Shown here one piece after another: positions 47,419 through 57,500 of a stretch of DNA of 64,000 nt. Position 1 is the stretch's first letter, and every line of letters begins with the position of its first letter. Both the position numbers and the translations under genes were made by a program. The notes beneath the pieces were generated by a model. That model was not told the origin of the DNA, ran no database searches, and was given only the letters and a program-made list of their open reading frames with translations. Source of the stretch: Mytilus galloprovincialis. Lineage: Eukaryota; Mollusca; Bivalvia; Mytilida; Mytilidae. The stretch lies in assembly GCF_965363235.1 (NCBI RefSeq), contig NC_134846.1, positions 77,536,724 to 77,600,723 of the forward strand, given 5' to 3'.

Positions 47419-47589
47419 CTGTGCGCATTGTTGTTTTTTTTTTTCTACATTGGCTAGAGGTATAGGGGGAGGGTTGAAATCTAAAAGAAAAAGCATGTTT
47501 AACCCCGCCGTATTTTTGCGCCTGTCCCAAAAAAAAAGCCTCTGGCCTTTGTTAGTCTTGTATGATTTTTAATTTTAGTTTCTTGTGTA

Positions 47590-47835
47590 TAATTCGGAGT
47601 TTAGTATGACGTTCATTATCACTGAACTAGTCTACTTAAAATTGAGAATGGAAATGGGGAATGTGTCAAAGCGACAACAACCCGACCATAGAGCAGACAA
47701 ATATATTTGTTTAGTGGCCAGCTGATGGACTCCTCCGGGTGCGGGAGATTCTCGCTGCTTTGAAGACCACTTGGTGGCCCGCTTCGGCTCAGGTTGTCTG
47801 CTCTATGGCCGGGTTGTTGTCTCTTTTGTTTTATT
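47590..47835 (+). repeat. Mussel-type dispersed repeat tail
   Basis: TTCGGAGTTTAGTATGACGT, GGCCAGCTGATGGACTCCTC, CGGGTGCGGGAG and GGTTGTCTGCTCTATGGCCG. It contains an internal inverted pair (GACCATAGAGCAGACAA / GTTGTCTGCTCTATGGCC). Confidence 0.75.
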
Positions 47836-48049
47836 TTTCATGTTAACGCAATCATAGGTTTTAACGTTGTTTTCAATTTAGACATGTTTATATCTTTTCT
47901 TTTGGTCTTGCATTATATTTGCCTTTGGGTTTATATGATCCATTCATCCTATTTCTACTCTTTAAATTCAAGAGTCTATCCTAAATTGAGGTAAAATTAT
48001 TTGGCCTTCCCGATACCGTTTCGATTCTTAACATCACTGAAGAGACACA

Positions 48050-48372
48050 ATTGTCGAAATCCGGATATGATGTACTACTTTTTGCACCTCGGTTTGTTTG
48101 CGGTCTACCATCTTTTTGCAAGTTTATTGTTTTCTGTTTGGTATTAAATTAATGATTTTAACATATTCATTTTGTTACATCTGGTGATCCGTTTATTGAT
48201 CTTTATTAACAATTGCTAGTCAAATACATGAACGTTGATTTCAATTTAGACTTGTATACTATATATACGTAACAATGTTTATACAAGCAAAAAACAATAA
48301 ACTTGCGGAAAAGATTGTAGACCGCAAACAAAAGGTGCTAGTACACCATATCCGGATTTTGACAAATGTATA
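48050..48372. mobile_element. Foldback element with ATCCGGATAT arms
   Basis: The left arm TTGTCGAAATCCGGATATGA, GTTTGCGGTCTACCATCTTT and GCAAGTTTATTGTTTT is inverted on the right (AAACAATAAACTTGCGG, GTAGACCGCAAACAAAAGG, CATATCCGGATTTTGACAA). Arms are ~85 bases, the spacer ~150. Confidence 0.85.
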
Positions 48373-48644
48373 CATATATATTGTAGACCGCATTGCTTGA
48401 ACGTTGTTTTCAATTGAGACTTAAGTTATTTATATTTATTCAGCGGAAAGGAACATCATCGAGGCGAGTTTGTGACTGAACTTTTTATTTTTAAAATGTT
48501 GGCGAGTTGAAGAGATGGGGCGAGTTTGTTGTAGGGCGAGATGTCCTTTTTCTGTCTTTGTTAATCCGTAGTTTCAATCACACTCTTCTAACTTTACAAA
48601 GGTTGGAAGTAAATTAAATTTATAATTTCAAGAATAAAGAATAT

Positions 48645-49100
48645 TTCTACAGTCATTTAAGAGGAGTTGTGCTTACAAGACCTATTGCAACACATTGTGA
48701 AATTTAAACTAAGCAACATCAATTATCTCCCTTGAAAAAAAATCTGACCAGAAATATCCTCATGCACATCTTATATTTGTGCAAAACAACTGTGTAAAGT
48801 GTCATCAATCAATTAATTAATCCCTTTAGGAGTAGTTGTGCTTACATGTACAAAACCTGTTGCCATTTATTACTATATTAATACTAAGTAGTTTCAATTA
48901 TCTCCCTTGAAATATTTCCAACCAGAAATATTTTCCTTCATGTACATCTTCAGGTTGTGTACTACAATTGTGTAAAGTTTTAACAATATTAATCTATCCT
49001 TTAAGGAGGACTTATGCTTACATGGCATAAGGACACACAGATAGACAAAGTGATACCTATATACCCCAAAACTGGTTTATTTTGGGGTATAATAGAAATA
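48645..49100 (+). repeat. ~170-bp tandem repeat array ending in a hairpin
   Basis: Three units begin GAGTTGTGCTTAC, GAGTAGTTGTGCTTACA and GAGGACTTATGCTTACA (about 48,664, 48,830 and 49,005). They end at TATACCCCAAAACTGGTTTA / TTTTGGGGTATA, a terminal hairpin. Same hairpin-plus-long-unit layout as families A-C and E. Confidence 0.75.
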
Positions 49101-49128
49101 GATATAAATGAAAAACATTCTTTCTTAC

Positions 49129-49239
49129 CTTGGTTGTCCGTGTTATTTGGGGACTTGAACTCTACTTCTTGAGGGTACCATACTGGTCTGAAACACTCAA
49201 TTCCCCAGAAACCTTTCAAAACCTTTTTTCTTTTGTACA
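49129..49239 (-). CDS. Unknown gene, coding exon 7 (last exon placed with confidence)
   Basis: Acceptor TAACAG, donor GTAAGA; 111 nt. It encodes VYKRKKVLKGFWGIECFRPV then WYPQEVEFKSPNNTDNQ. The donor is only ~30 bases from a hairpin and a ~170-bp tandem repeat array downstream. Confidence 0.83.
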
Positions 49240-52095
49240 CTGTTAAAAAATAATATTGTAATAAATATAAGTTTTGCAATTGCTTTAATAAAAGTTTAAG
49301 AAAAAACTAAACAAATAAGTATAAATGATTTCATTATGTCACAATAAATGTGAATAAAATATACAGTTGCACATTTTTCCCCACACCTTCGAAAACTGAT
49401 TTCAGAAAATGATAATAATAAAATCAAAATTTTACTTTCAACCATTCTTTGTCTTAGAAAATCAAAAGAATAAAAAGTCCATGTATATAAGTGGCCTAAT
49501 ATCAAATAGCTTTTGGAATAGAGATTTCATGCTTGTGTAATTGATGTGCATTTTTAAATAACTCTTCAATAATAAAAAATAACTATACCATCTGATGCAA
49601 CAATATTAGAAATAATCTTCCTCAAGTTTGCCAAGTTGATGTCTTCAATTTCCATAGTTGGCAATCCTAAAAAAAAATATCATAAAATTAAATGAAAAAA
49701 GCAAAGGATTAAAAAGATATCATCTATCTATATTAAAATATTACAGGAAGCTCTTTCAAATTAAACAAAAATGTGGAAAATTTCATATATTTTTATCACA
49801 TTTCATAATCAAACTTTAAACATCAATGTTTTTTAAAGCACTACAAATATAACAAGTCTGGTAGCATTATGTTTTGTTGATAAGCACACAATTCCTTTAT
49901 TTGGTTCTTAGTTTTATACATAACATAACAAACAATGTGCAAATTATTACATTATATAAAAAATTAACATACCAATAGGTACTACTGCCATTTCCTCTCC
50001 ATTAGAAATGCCATCCCTTTCAGCATATTTCAAAAATTTGTTTATCACGTCCACATCTGAACCAAATGGTTTCATGAATGAAGGACCTAAAATTTTTCAT
50101 TAATATATTGTTTTTCAATATAATGTATTCATAATATAAAAAGTCCAATATTTCACAGATGATGATGTTCCTTACATGTTTTATTCTGAAATATTTATGA
50201 CTGAAATTCAGGAAAAAAAATCTTGGCAGGAATTTTTGTAAACAAAATGTTTTAAAGCCACTACACATAACATTCCATTCAATCATGCATCCATAAAATA
50301 CTATATTTTAAATAATGCTAATATATTTTTTAACAAAGTGTACTAAAAAAACCTGCATAACTTCTAATTCCAATAAGCATGATAAGGACTGATCAATGTT
50401 AAAATTTCAAAAAAAAATTCAATTATTTTAAGAGTACAGAGTAAAATATTAAAGTTACCTGCATATTTCACTTTCTTGCTCTTTAAATCTAGTTTAAGGC
50501 AAACAACAACTTCATCTTTGCCAGCCCATTCTTTAGTCTTTAAAATTAAAAACATATTTAAGTGTTTTTCAAAACATCCATATAAATGTCACTTTAATTA
50601 AAAACCAATTGTTCAAATTGAAGACCTTTCCACCAGTAAGGATCTATTTTGATATGAAAAATATTAAAATTAGGTTTTTAGACATGTTAATTCCAGCTTC
50701 AAATGTCAGCTTCATGTATGCTGATTCCAAAATTATAGGGTTTATATTAAAAAAAAATATAAGGGAGATAATTCATTACTTAAAAATAACGATACCTTAT
50801 ACCCGAGCGCCTGTGTTCAGGTGATTAAATTTTAAAACTGTGTCTTTTCATTCATTTCTATAATAGTTTTTATTTGATAGTAATAAGACAATTGAATTTT
50901 ACATTCCAATTTGAAGTATCCAACTAAAGTGCAAGAGGCCACATAACAGAAATAAGATTACATACCATTTCTTGTATCTTAGTCCATTTATCTTTCTTTG
51001 CAAACGAAGACATCTAAAATAATAAATCTTAGAATTGAGATGTTATATTCATATTCATCTATGATTTATGTCAACATAATTGAATCAATTTAAAAAGTAT
51101 TGTAATAAATTACTTCATGTGCCCTTTAATTAAATTACAAATATCCTATTTAATCTTATAAACATAGAACATAAAATTAAAAAAATCACCAATTATGACA
51201 TTAACAAAAAATAATATATAATGGGAAAGTCTAAACAAAAGTTATTTTACAATGTTTTTTATATTACATTTCAAATATTTCAAAAATATTTTGCAGGTCA
51301 ATTCTCTCTAATCTGGACCCTACTTGCTGTCATATTAACTGTATTCTATATAGTTTTAAAAAATTGATAAAAGAATAACAATTAGTGAAGTTCTCTCCTG
51401 CAAAGGGAAATATACCAAATAAAAATGTGCACTATGTCAAAATAACTAATACAGCAACCATTTCATTTTCTAGGGCACTATGGAATTTTCCCCAGACAAA
51501 CATAATATTTTGGGGAAAAGAAGAAAACAATTCTAGCATTAAATATAGTGGCAGCTGAGGGTGAAACCAATTCTTTTCTCAGAAGCTAAAAAAAACTGGA
51601 AATAAACTTTTTTTCACAAAAAATGTACAGCTCCTCCCAGAAAATCAAATGATTGCAGCTGTGTATCACAAGGTTAAAAAGAATCTTAGGGAAAATACTA
51701 ATTAATTATATGAAAATAAAAAGAAAAAGAAAAATCAATAAAAGAAAGAAATATACCTGTACCAATAAACAAAAAACATAGGAATACACTCTAATGAATG
51801 AAGTATTTGAAATAATAAGCTGAAAAATCTTTACCTTTAAAAAGTCTGAATCTCTATAATAATCAATGTTTATCCTTGAAAATCTTAGGGTGAAGTGTGG
51901 TGATGAAACTGGGACACAAATATTCAATACTTAACTACAAACAACTATTGTTATATTGGGTGGCTTCTGAACATAGTTCCTTTGATCTTTACCAGAAGAA
52001 ACTTTTGTCATGCTGGTTATCTTCTGGACATACATCAATCTCCTAATCTTCTCCAGACTTGTCACAGCAGGTGCATATTCCATTCTCCAAAACAT
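49129..52095 (-). CDS. Unrecognised spliced protein gene, 5' part (seven exons, 3' end not placed)
   Basis: Seven minus-strand exons join in a single frame: 52095-51993, 51908-51835, 51013-50966, 50537-50459, 50086-49973, 49666-49589, 49239-49129. All have GT donors and AG acceptors, and all phases match, giving about 202 codons. An in-frame TAA lies 7 codons before the ATG at 52095; a second in-frame ATG sits 4 codons on, so the product starts MFWRMEYAP or MEYAP. Features: an N-terminal basic helix-like stretch (LEKIRRLMYVQKITS), a Lys-rich block (MSSFAKKDKWTKIQEM), DEVVVCLKLDLKSKKVKYAG, an acidic/hydrophobic MEIEDINLANLRKIISNIV, and an aromatic motif GFWGIECFRPVWYPQEVEFK followed by SPNN. 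I do not recognise the family. The gene is head-to-head with TSC2, with the 33-bp minisatellite between them. A phase-correct reading makes it a real gene; the function is unknown. Confidence 0.8.
49589..49666 (-). CDS. Unknown gene, coding exon 6
   Basis: Acceptor TTTTAG, donor GTATAG; 78 nt. It encodes LPTMEIEDINLANLRKIISN then IVASD, probably an amphipathic helix. Confidence 0.84.
49973..50086 (-). CDS. Unknown gene, coding exon 5
   Basis: Acceptor TTTTAG, donor GTATGT; 114 nt. It encodes PSFMKPFGSDVDVINKFLKY then AERDGISNGEEMAVVPIG. Confidence 0.84.
50459..50537 (-). CDS. Unknown gene, coding exon 4
   Basis: Acceptor TTAAAG, donor GTAACT; 79 nt. It encodes TKEWAGKDEVVVCLKLDL then KSKKVKYA, a beta-strand-like alternation followed by a basic patch. 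Confidence 0.82.
50966..51013 (-). CDS. Unknown gene, coding exon 3 (micro-exon of 16 codons)
   Basis: Acceptor TTTTAG, donor GTATGT. It encodes MSSFAKKDKWTKIQEM in phase 0/0, so it could be skipped cleanly. Its ATG right after the acceptor might be taken for the start, but exons 1-2 join in frame. Confidence 0.78.
51835..51908 (-). CDS. Unknown gene, coding exon 2
   Basis: Acceptor TCCCAG, donor GTAAAG; 74 nt. It encodes SSPHFTLRFSRINIDYYRDS then DFLK and ends in phase 0. Confidence 0.72.
51993..52095 (-). CDS. Unknown gene, coding exon 1
   Basis: 103 nt from ATG to donor GTAAAG (34 codons plus 1 nt). It encodes MEYAPAVTSLEKIRRLMY, then VQKITSMTKVSS. The net positive charge could suit a mitochondrial or nuclear signal; this is not decidable by eye. 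Confidence 0.72.
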
Positions 52096-52129
52096 CCTTT
52101 CATATAAAGATAATTAGATGCAAAATTTG

Positions 52130-53880
52130 TATAGATATAGATTGTTAGATAAGAATGGTCTGTGTAGACTGAATTTATTAAATAGGTACATGTATGGTCT
52201 GGGTGGGGGGGGGGGTTGCACTTCAATATTTTTTTGAAATGGTCTGTAAAGACTGAGGTTGTTAGATAAGAATAGTCTGTGTAGACTGAATATATTAAAT
52301 AGGTACATGTATGGTCTGGGGAAGGGGGGGGGGATGTTGCACTCCAATATTTTTTTGGAATGGTCTGTAAAGACTGAGGTTGTTAGATATGTATGATCTG
52401 TATAGACTGAGGTTGTTAGATAGGTATGATCTGAATAGACAGGTTGTTAGATATGTAAGGTCTGTATAGACTGAGGTTGTTAGTTTTGTAGTTTCTGTGT
52501 AGACTGAGGTTGTTATATAGGTTTGGTCTGTATAGACTGAGGTTGTTAGATTGGAATGGTCTGTATAGACTGAGGTTGTTAGATTAAAATGGTCTGTATA
52601 GACTGAAGTTGTTAGATTGGAATGGTCTGTATAGACTGAGGTTGTTAAATAGGAATGGTCTGGATAGTCTGAGGTTCTTATCAGGGAATGGGCTGTATAA
52701 ACTGAGGTTTTTATAAGGGAATGGGCTGTATAAACTGAGGTTTTTATAAGGGAATGGGCTGTAAATAGACTGAGGTTGTTAGGTAGGTATGGTCTGTATA
52801 GACTGAGGTACTTAGAAAGTTATGGTTTGTAACTCTGTATAGACAGGTTGTTTAATGGGAATGGTCTGTATAAACTGAGGTTGTTAAATGGGAATGGTCT
52901 GTATAGACTGCATGAGGTTGTTAGATAGGAATGGTCTGTATAGACTGAGGTTGTTAGATGGGAATGGTCTGTATAGACTGAGGTTGTTAGATGGGAATGG
53001 TCTGTATAGACTGAGGTTGTTAGATGGGAATGGTCTGTATAGACTGAGGTTGTTATATAGGTTTGGTCTGTATAATATACTGAGGTTGTTAGATGGGAAT
53101 GGTCTGTATACACTGAGGTTGTTAGATGGGAATGGCCTGTATACACTGAGGTTGTTAGATGGGAATAGTCTGTATACACTGAGGTTGTTAGATGGGAATG
53201 GTCTGTATACACTGAGGTTGTTAGATGGGAATGGTCTGTATACACTGAGATTGTTAGATGGGAATGGTCTGTATACACTGAGGTTGTTAGATAGGTTTGG
53301 TCTGTATAGACTGAGGTTATTAGATAGGTATGGTATGTATAGACTGAGGTTGTTATATATGTATGATCTGTATAGACTGAGGTTGTTAGATAGGAATAGT
53401 CTGTATAGACTGAGGTTGTTAGATAGGTATGGTCTGTATAGACTGAGGTTGTTAGATAGGTATGGTCTGTATACACTGAGGTTGTTAGATGGGAATGGTC
53501 TGTATACACTGAGGTTGTTAGATTGGAATGATCTGTATAGACTGAGGTTGTTAGATAGGAATGGTCTGTATAGACTGAGGTTGTTAGATAGGAATAGTCT
53601 GTATAGACTGAGGTTGTTAGATAGGAATAGTCTGTATAGACTGAGGTTGTTAGATAGGTATGGTCTGTATAGACTGAGGTTGTTATATAGGTATGGTCTG
53701 TATAGACTGAAGTTTTAAGATGGGAATGATCTGTATAAACTGAGGTTGAAAAGTGGTGATGATCTGTATAAACTGAGGTTGAAAGATGGGTATGGTCTGT
53801 ATATACTGAAGTTTTCAGATAGGTTTGGTTTGTATAGACTGAGGTTGTTAGATATAAATAGCTTGTATAGATTAAAGTTA
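52130..53880 (+). repeat. 33-bp minisatellite, about 45-50 units
   Basis: The unit is GGTCTGTATAGACTGAGGTT followed by GTTAGATGGGAAT. The left part (52,130-52,800) is diverged and interrupted by two PolyG-containing inserts; the right part (52,880-53,720) is highly regular with periods of exactly 33. Because 33 is a multiple of three and the unit lacks stops in some frames, long ORFs run on both strands. It lies between the unknown gene and TSC2. Confidence 0.93.
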
Positions 53881-53929
53881 TTGCAATAAACAAGGACAAA
53901 CAGCTGCTGATTCCAACCCCTCGTTTCAT
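52820..53929 (-). other. 369-codon ORF through the 33-bp minisatellite (doubtful coding)
   Basis: ATG at 53929 opens MKRGVGISSCLSLFIAITLI, a basic start plus hydrophobic run resembling a signal peptide. About 30 repeats of TTSVYTDHSHL follow. The plus strand is also open for 276 codons (LRLLDGNGLYR repeats), which argues that the openness comes from unit length. Reported for its secretory-like start; coding status is unproven. Confidence 0.15.
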
Positions 53930-54187
53930 AAAAGTAATGAGATGATAAAACTGAAATTAAGAAAAAAATATTTATAACAATGTAAATTTTAATTCTAGCA
54001 ATCGATAGAAACCCTTTCTTTAAAATTTCTTGATCACATCGACAGGTTCTAACTTAACATAAATAAAAATAAATAAACAAAACATTTAATACAACAGAAA
54101 TAATATAAACAAAATATCTAACATAACATAAACAAAATATATACCTTTCTCGATATTACTACTACCAATATATAAATATTACTCATC

Positions 54188-54193
54188 CACGTG
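54188..54193 (+). promoter_or_regulatory. E-box CACGTG upstream of TSC2
   Basis: TCCACGTGTT lies 215 bases before the TSC2 ATG. It is a palindromic E-box core of the type used by MYC/USF/MiT-TFE factors. The motif is seen; regulation is inference. Confidence 0.35.
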
Positions 54194-54234
54194 TTAGTTA
54201 TTTATATATTATTTGTTTACATTTTTTCTATTAA

Positions 54235-54331
54235 CCAATCAGAATCATTGTTATAAAATTCAGCTTGTTGTGAATCAACCAATCAGATTGAGGTTGAATC
54301 AACCAATGAATGTGAGGTTGAATCAACCAAT
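54235..54331 (+). promoter_or_regulatory. Four CCAAT boxes upstream of TSC2
   Basis: CCAAT occurs at 54235, 54279, 54303 and 54327, the last two within AACCAATGAATGTGAGGTTG repeats. The cluster ends 76 bases before the ATG. Multiple spaced CCAAT boxes are a usual NF-Y promoter layout; that this is the TSC2 core promoter is inference. Confidence 0.55.
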
Positions 54332-54350
54332 GAATGTGAGGTTGATAACA
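54272..54350 (+). repeat. 24-bp tandem repeat carrying CCAAT
   Basis: About three units of the form GAATCAACCAATSARWKTGAGGTT, 24 bases apart. Copies 2 and 3 are identical and copy 1 is diverged. Confidence 0.85.
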
Positions 54351-54407
54351 AGGTTGATAGATGGTATACTGCTTTTATATTATACCTCGCCATTCGTGGC
54401 GAAGAAC

Positions 54408-54542
54408 ATGTCAAAGAAAAATGAAGACAATTTAAAGGATAAGATAAAGAATTTACTTGGTTTCTCAAAGGAAAAGGATAAACCGATCACCTTCCAAAAA
54501 AGCCAAACTAAGGAAATAGTTTTCACCCCAGAACGTTTAAGG
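54408..54542 (+). CDS. TSC2: TSC2 coding exon 1
   Basis: 45 codons from ATG to donor GTAAGA. It encodes MSKKNEDNLKDKIKNLLGFS and ends EIVFTPERLR, paralleling the LKEKFKILLGLG and FIITAEILRE segments of vertebrate tuberin. Confidence 0.88.
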
Positions 54543-57500
54543 GTAAGATCCGATTCAAAACACATATCTTTGGCTCGAAAATTTATCTCAATGGGGGTTT
54601 TAGTGCACGAATGTATGCGATTTGTAAGGTAAACAACTTTTTTTGTGGTGCATTTGCGAGAAGGAAGAATTCAGGTATGTTCTGGGGTTGGAATTCCCCC
54701 TTTTAGATTGCCAACTAATACGTTTGTCTAGGGACATACATGTATGTTTGAATACCCCCTTTTTATATGTGTAGTATGGTTTTGAAATCTCCATTATTTA
54801 AAACAGCGTGATTTGTGCATGCGTACAATTACCTTAATTTGATAACTGCTATGAGGGTGGTAGGTTATTTTCGTGCAACGTGATCGACGTTTTTTATTTC
54901 ACTTTCATCGTGTTTTTACTTTTTTATTTCACGTTCAGTCGTGCAAGACGGGTGCCTCATTCAATGTGTTCTGCTTTTTTTAATTTTACATGCATCGTGA
55001 TTTTCAAAGTCTTATTTTGCGTGCTCGGTATTTTTCAAATAAAATTCAAACACTTGGCAGGGTTCGTCAAGAAATACTTTTTTAAAAGCCGTAAACCAAT
55101 TATATCATAAATATGTATACTAAATCGGGATTATCAAGTAAAACAAAGAGTTAATATATACAAGAAGACAGTGACTCAGTCACAAAAGGTTCACATAAAA
55201 GTATTTATTTTTCGTGCAACGTTCATTAAACAGGTTGGGAACAAACCCCCTGTATGGTGATTATACCTGTATAGAGGGATAATCCTTCTTTAGAGGGTAA
55301 AAATTATCCCTCTATAGAGGGGTATTTTTGTTTGCACTGGATTTAAAGCAAATTAGGGCAGAATGGCATTTTCTAGTTATATTGGCTATAATCTCTAGCA
55401 TTATATGCATCAACATATGCACTTTACTAAAAATTGGGATAACCAGTTTTCTGCTAAAGTGACAAAACTTGCAATCTATTGTATACCTATCTGAACACCT
55501 GATTAACAACAAAAGGAATAGTTGACCTTTAAATTTCATGTTAAATCTAACAATAGAAATTCTGTTCAGTGAGGCATAAGTGAGTAGAATTTACCTGATC
55601 ATCACAGCTTTCAATCATGGTTGACAATAGATTTTATATTTAGTCAGATAAGCATCAAACTGGGCATGTGCATATTAAATTAAGTACATCAATTGGTGCA
55701 TCAACTGTTCCAGGTTACTGCCATAATAAGAAGAGAATGCCATTCTGCCCTAATTTGCTTTAAATCCAGTGCAAACAAAAATACCCCTCTATAGAGGGAT
55801 AATTTTTACCCTCTAAAGAAGGATTATCCCTCTATAAAGGTATAATCACCATATAGGGGGTTTGTTCCCAACCTGTTAAAGAAACTATTTCACGTTCAAC
55901 GTGAAATTATGTCTTATTTCACGTTTTTTCATGCTAGCCCCCCCCCTTTACCACCCTCTGCTATCATGTCTATGTCATTTTGTCTCTGGTGGAGAGTTGT
56001 CCCATAGGCCAGTCTGGGATATGGTTTTCAGAGGAATCTGTCATGTGACTTTAATATGAGGCAGACATTACCTGTTAATGGGGACGAAGTCTGTATGAAT
56101 TATTTTTTTTTTTCAACATGTAAAATAAAAGAAACGGGAATACCGTAACGTTTCCGATTTGGATCTGTTGTTAGGGATTTAGTTGTGATGTTATTTAAGT
56201 TATGATGTCATATTCAATGTAAACAAAGAAACGCTTTCATCAGGTAATGTTTTATTCATATCAAACAATTACTAAAAATGAATTGGGCCAAAATAAAAAG
56301 ATTGTATGTTTGCCCAAACGCGACCGACCCAAAATAAACCTGCCGACTCAAATTCTTTTTTTGACGTTTTTTGGAAGAATTTTTTTTCTTTCGGATTTAT
56401 TTTGGGTCCGCTCCGTCATCGTACAAAACTTAATGTTTGTCGTCTTTGCGTTTGAAAGTAACTGTGAATAAGATTAAAAGAAAGCGTATAAGAGACGCAG
56501 TTAATCGATATTCGATGTTCTCTGTTTTTATTTTCTGATTTAACGAACGTAAAGAAGTAAAACATGTGAAGTGGCACAGTTTTTATACGACCGCAAATTT
56601 TGAAAAAATTTTCGTCGTATATTGCTATCACGTTGGCGTCGTCGTCGTCGTCGTCGTCCGGCGTCCGAATACTTTTAGTTTTCGCACTCTAACTTTAGTA
56701 TAAGTAAATAGAAATCTATGAAATTTAAACACAAGGTTTATGACCATAAAAGAAAGGTTGGGTTTGATTTTGGGAGTTTTGGTCCCAACATAATAAGGGG
56801 CCCAAAGGGTCCAAAATTAAACTTTTGTTTGATTTCATCAAAATTGAATAATTGGGGTTCTTTGATATGCTGAATCTAACTGTCATGACTGTGTATGTAG
56901 ATTCTTAACTTTTGGTCCCGTTTTCAAATTGGTCTACATTAAGGTCCAAAGGGTCCAAAATTAAACTTAGTTTGATTTTGACAAAAAATGAATCAGTTAG
57001 GTTCTTTGATATGCTGAATCTAAAAATGTACTTAGATTCTTGATTATTGGCCCAGTTTTCAAGTTGGTCCAAATCGGGGTCCAAAATTAAACTTTGTTTG
57101 ATTTCATCAAAAATTGAATAAATGGGGTTCTTTGATATACCAAATCTAACTGTGTATGTAGATTCTTCATTTTTGGTCCTGTTTTCAAATTGGTCTACAC
57201 TAAAGTCCAAAGGGTCCAAAATTAAACTTAGTCTGATTTTAACAAAAATTGAAATCTTGAAGTTCTTTGATATGCTGAATTCAAAAATGTACTTAGATTT
57301 TTTATTATGGGCCCAGTTTTCAAGTTGGTCCAAATCAGGATCTAAAATTATTATATTAAGTATTGTGCAATAGCAAGTCTTTTCAATTGCACAGTACATT
57401 GCGCAATGGCAAGAAATATCTAATTGCACAATATTGTGAAATATCAAAAAAAAAATTAATTAGAGTTATCTTTCTTTGTCCAGAATAGTAAGCAAGAAAT

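Noticed and set aside
52888-53718. 276-codon plus-strand ORF of LRLLDGNGLYR repeats
   Set aside because: A frame shadow of the 33-bp minisatellite; the same DNA is open on the other strand, the unit length is a multiple of three, and there is no leader.
54213-54407. Upstream in-frame extension of TSC2 exon 1
   Set aside because: The frame is open, but the translation covers CCAAT repeats and A/T-rich promoter-like DNA and does not resemble tuberin; the ATG at 54,408 fits the family.
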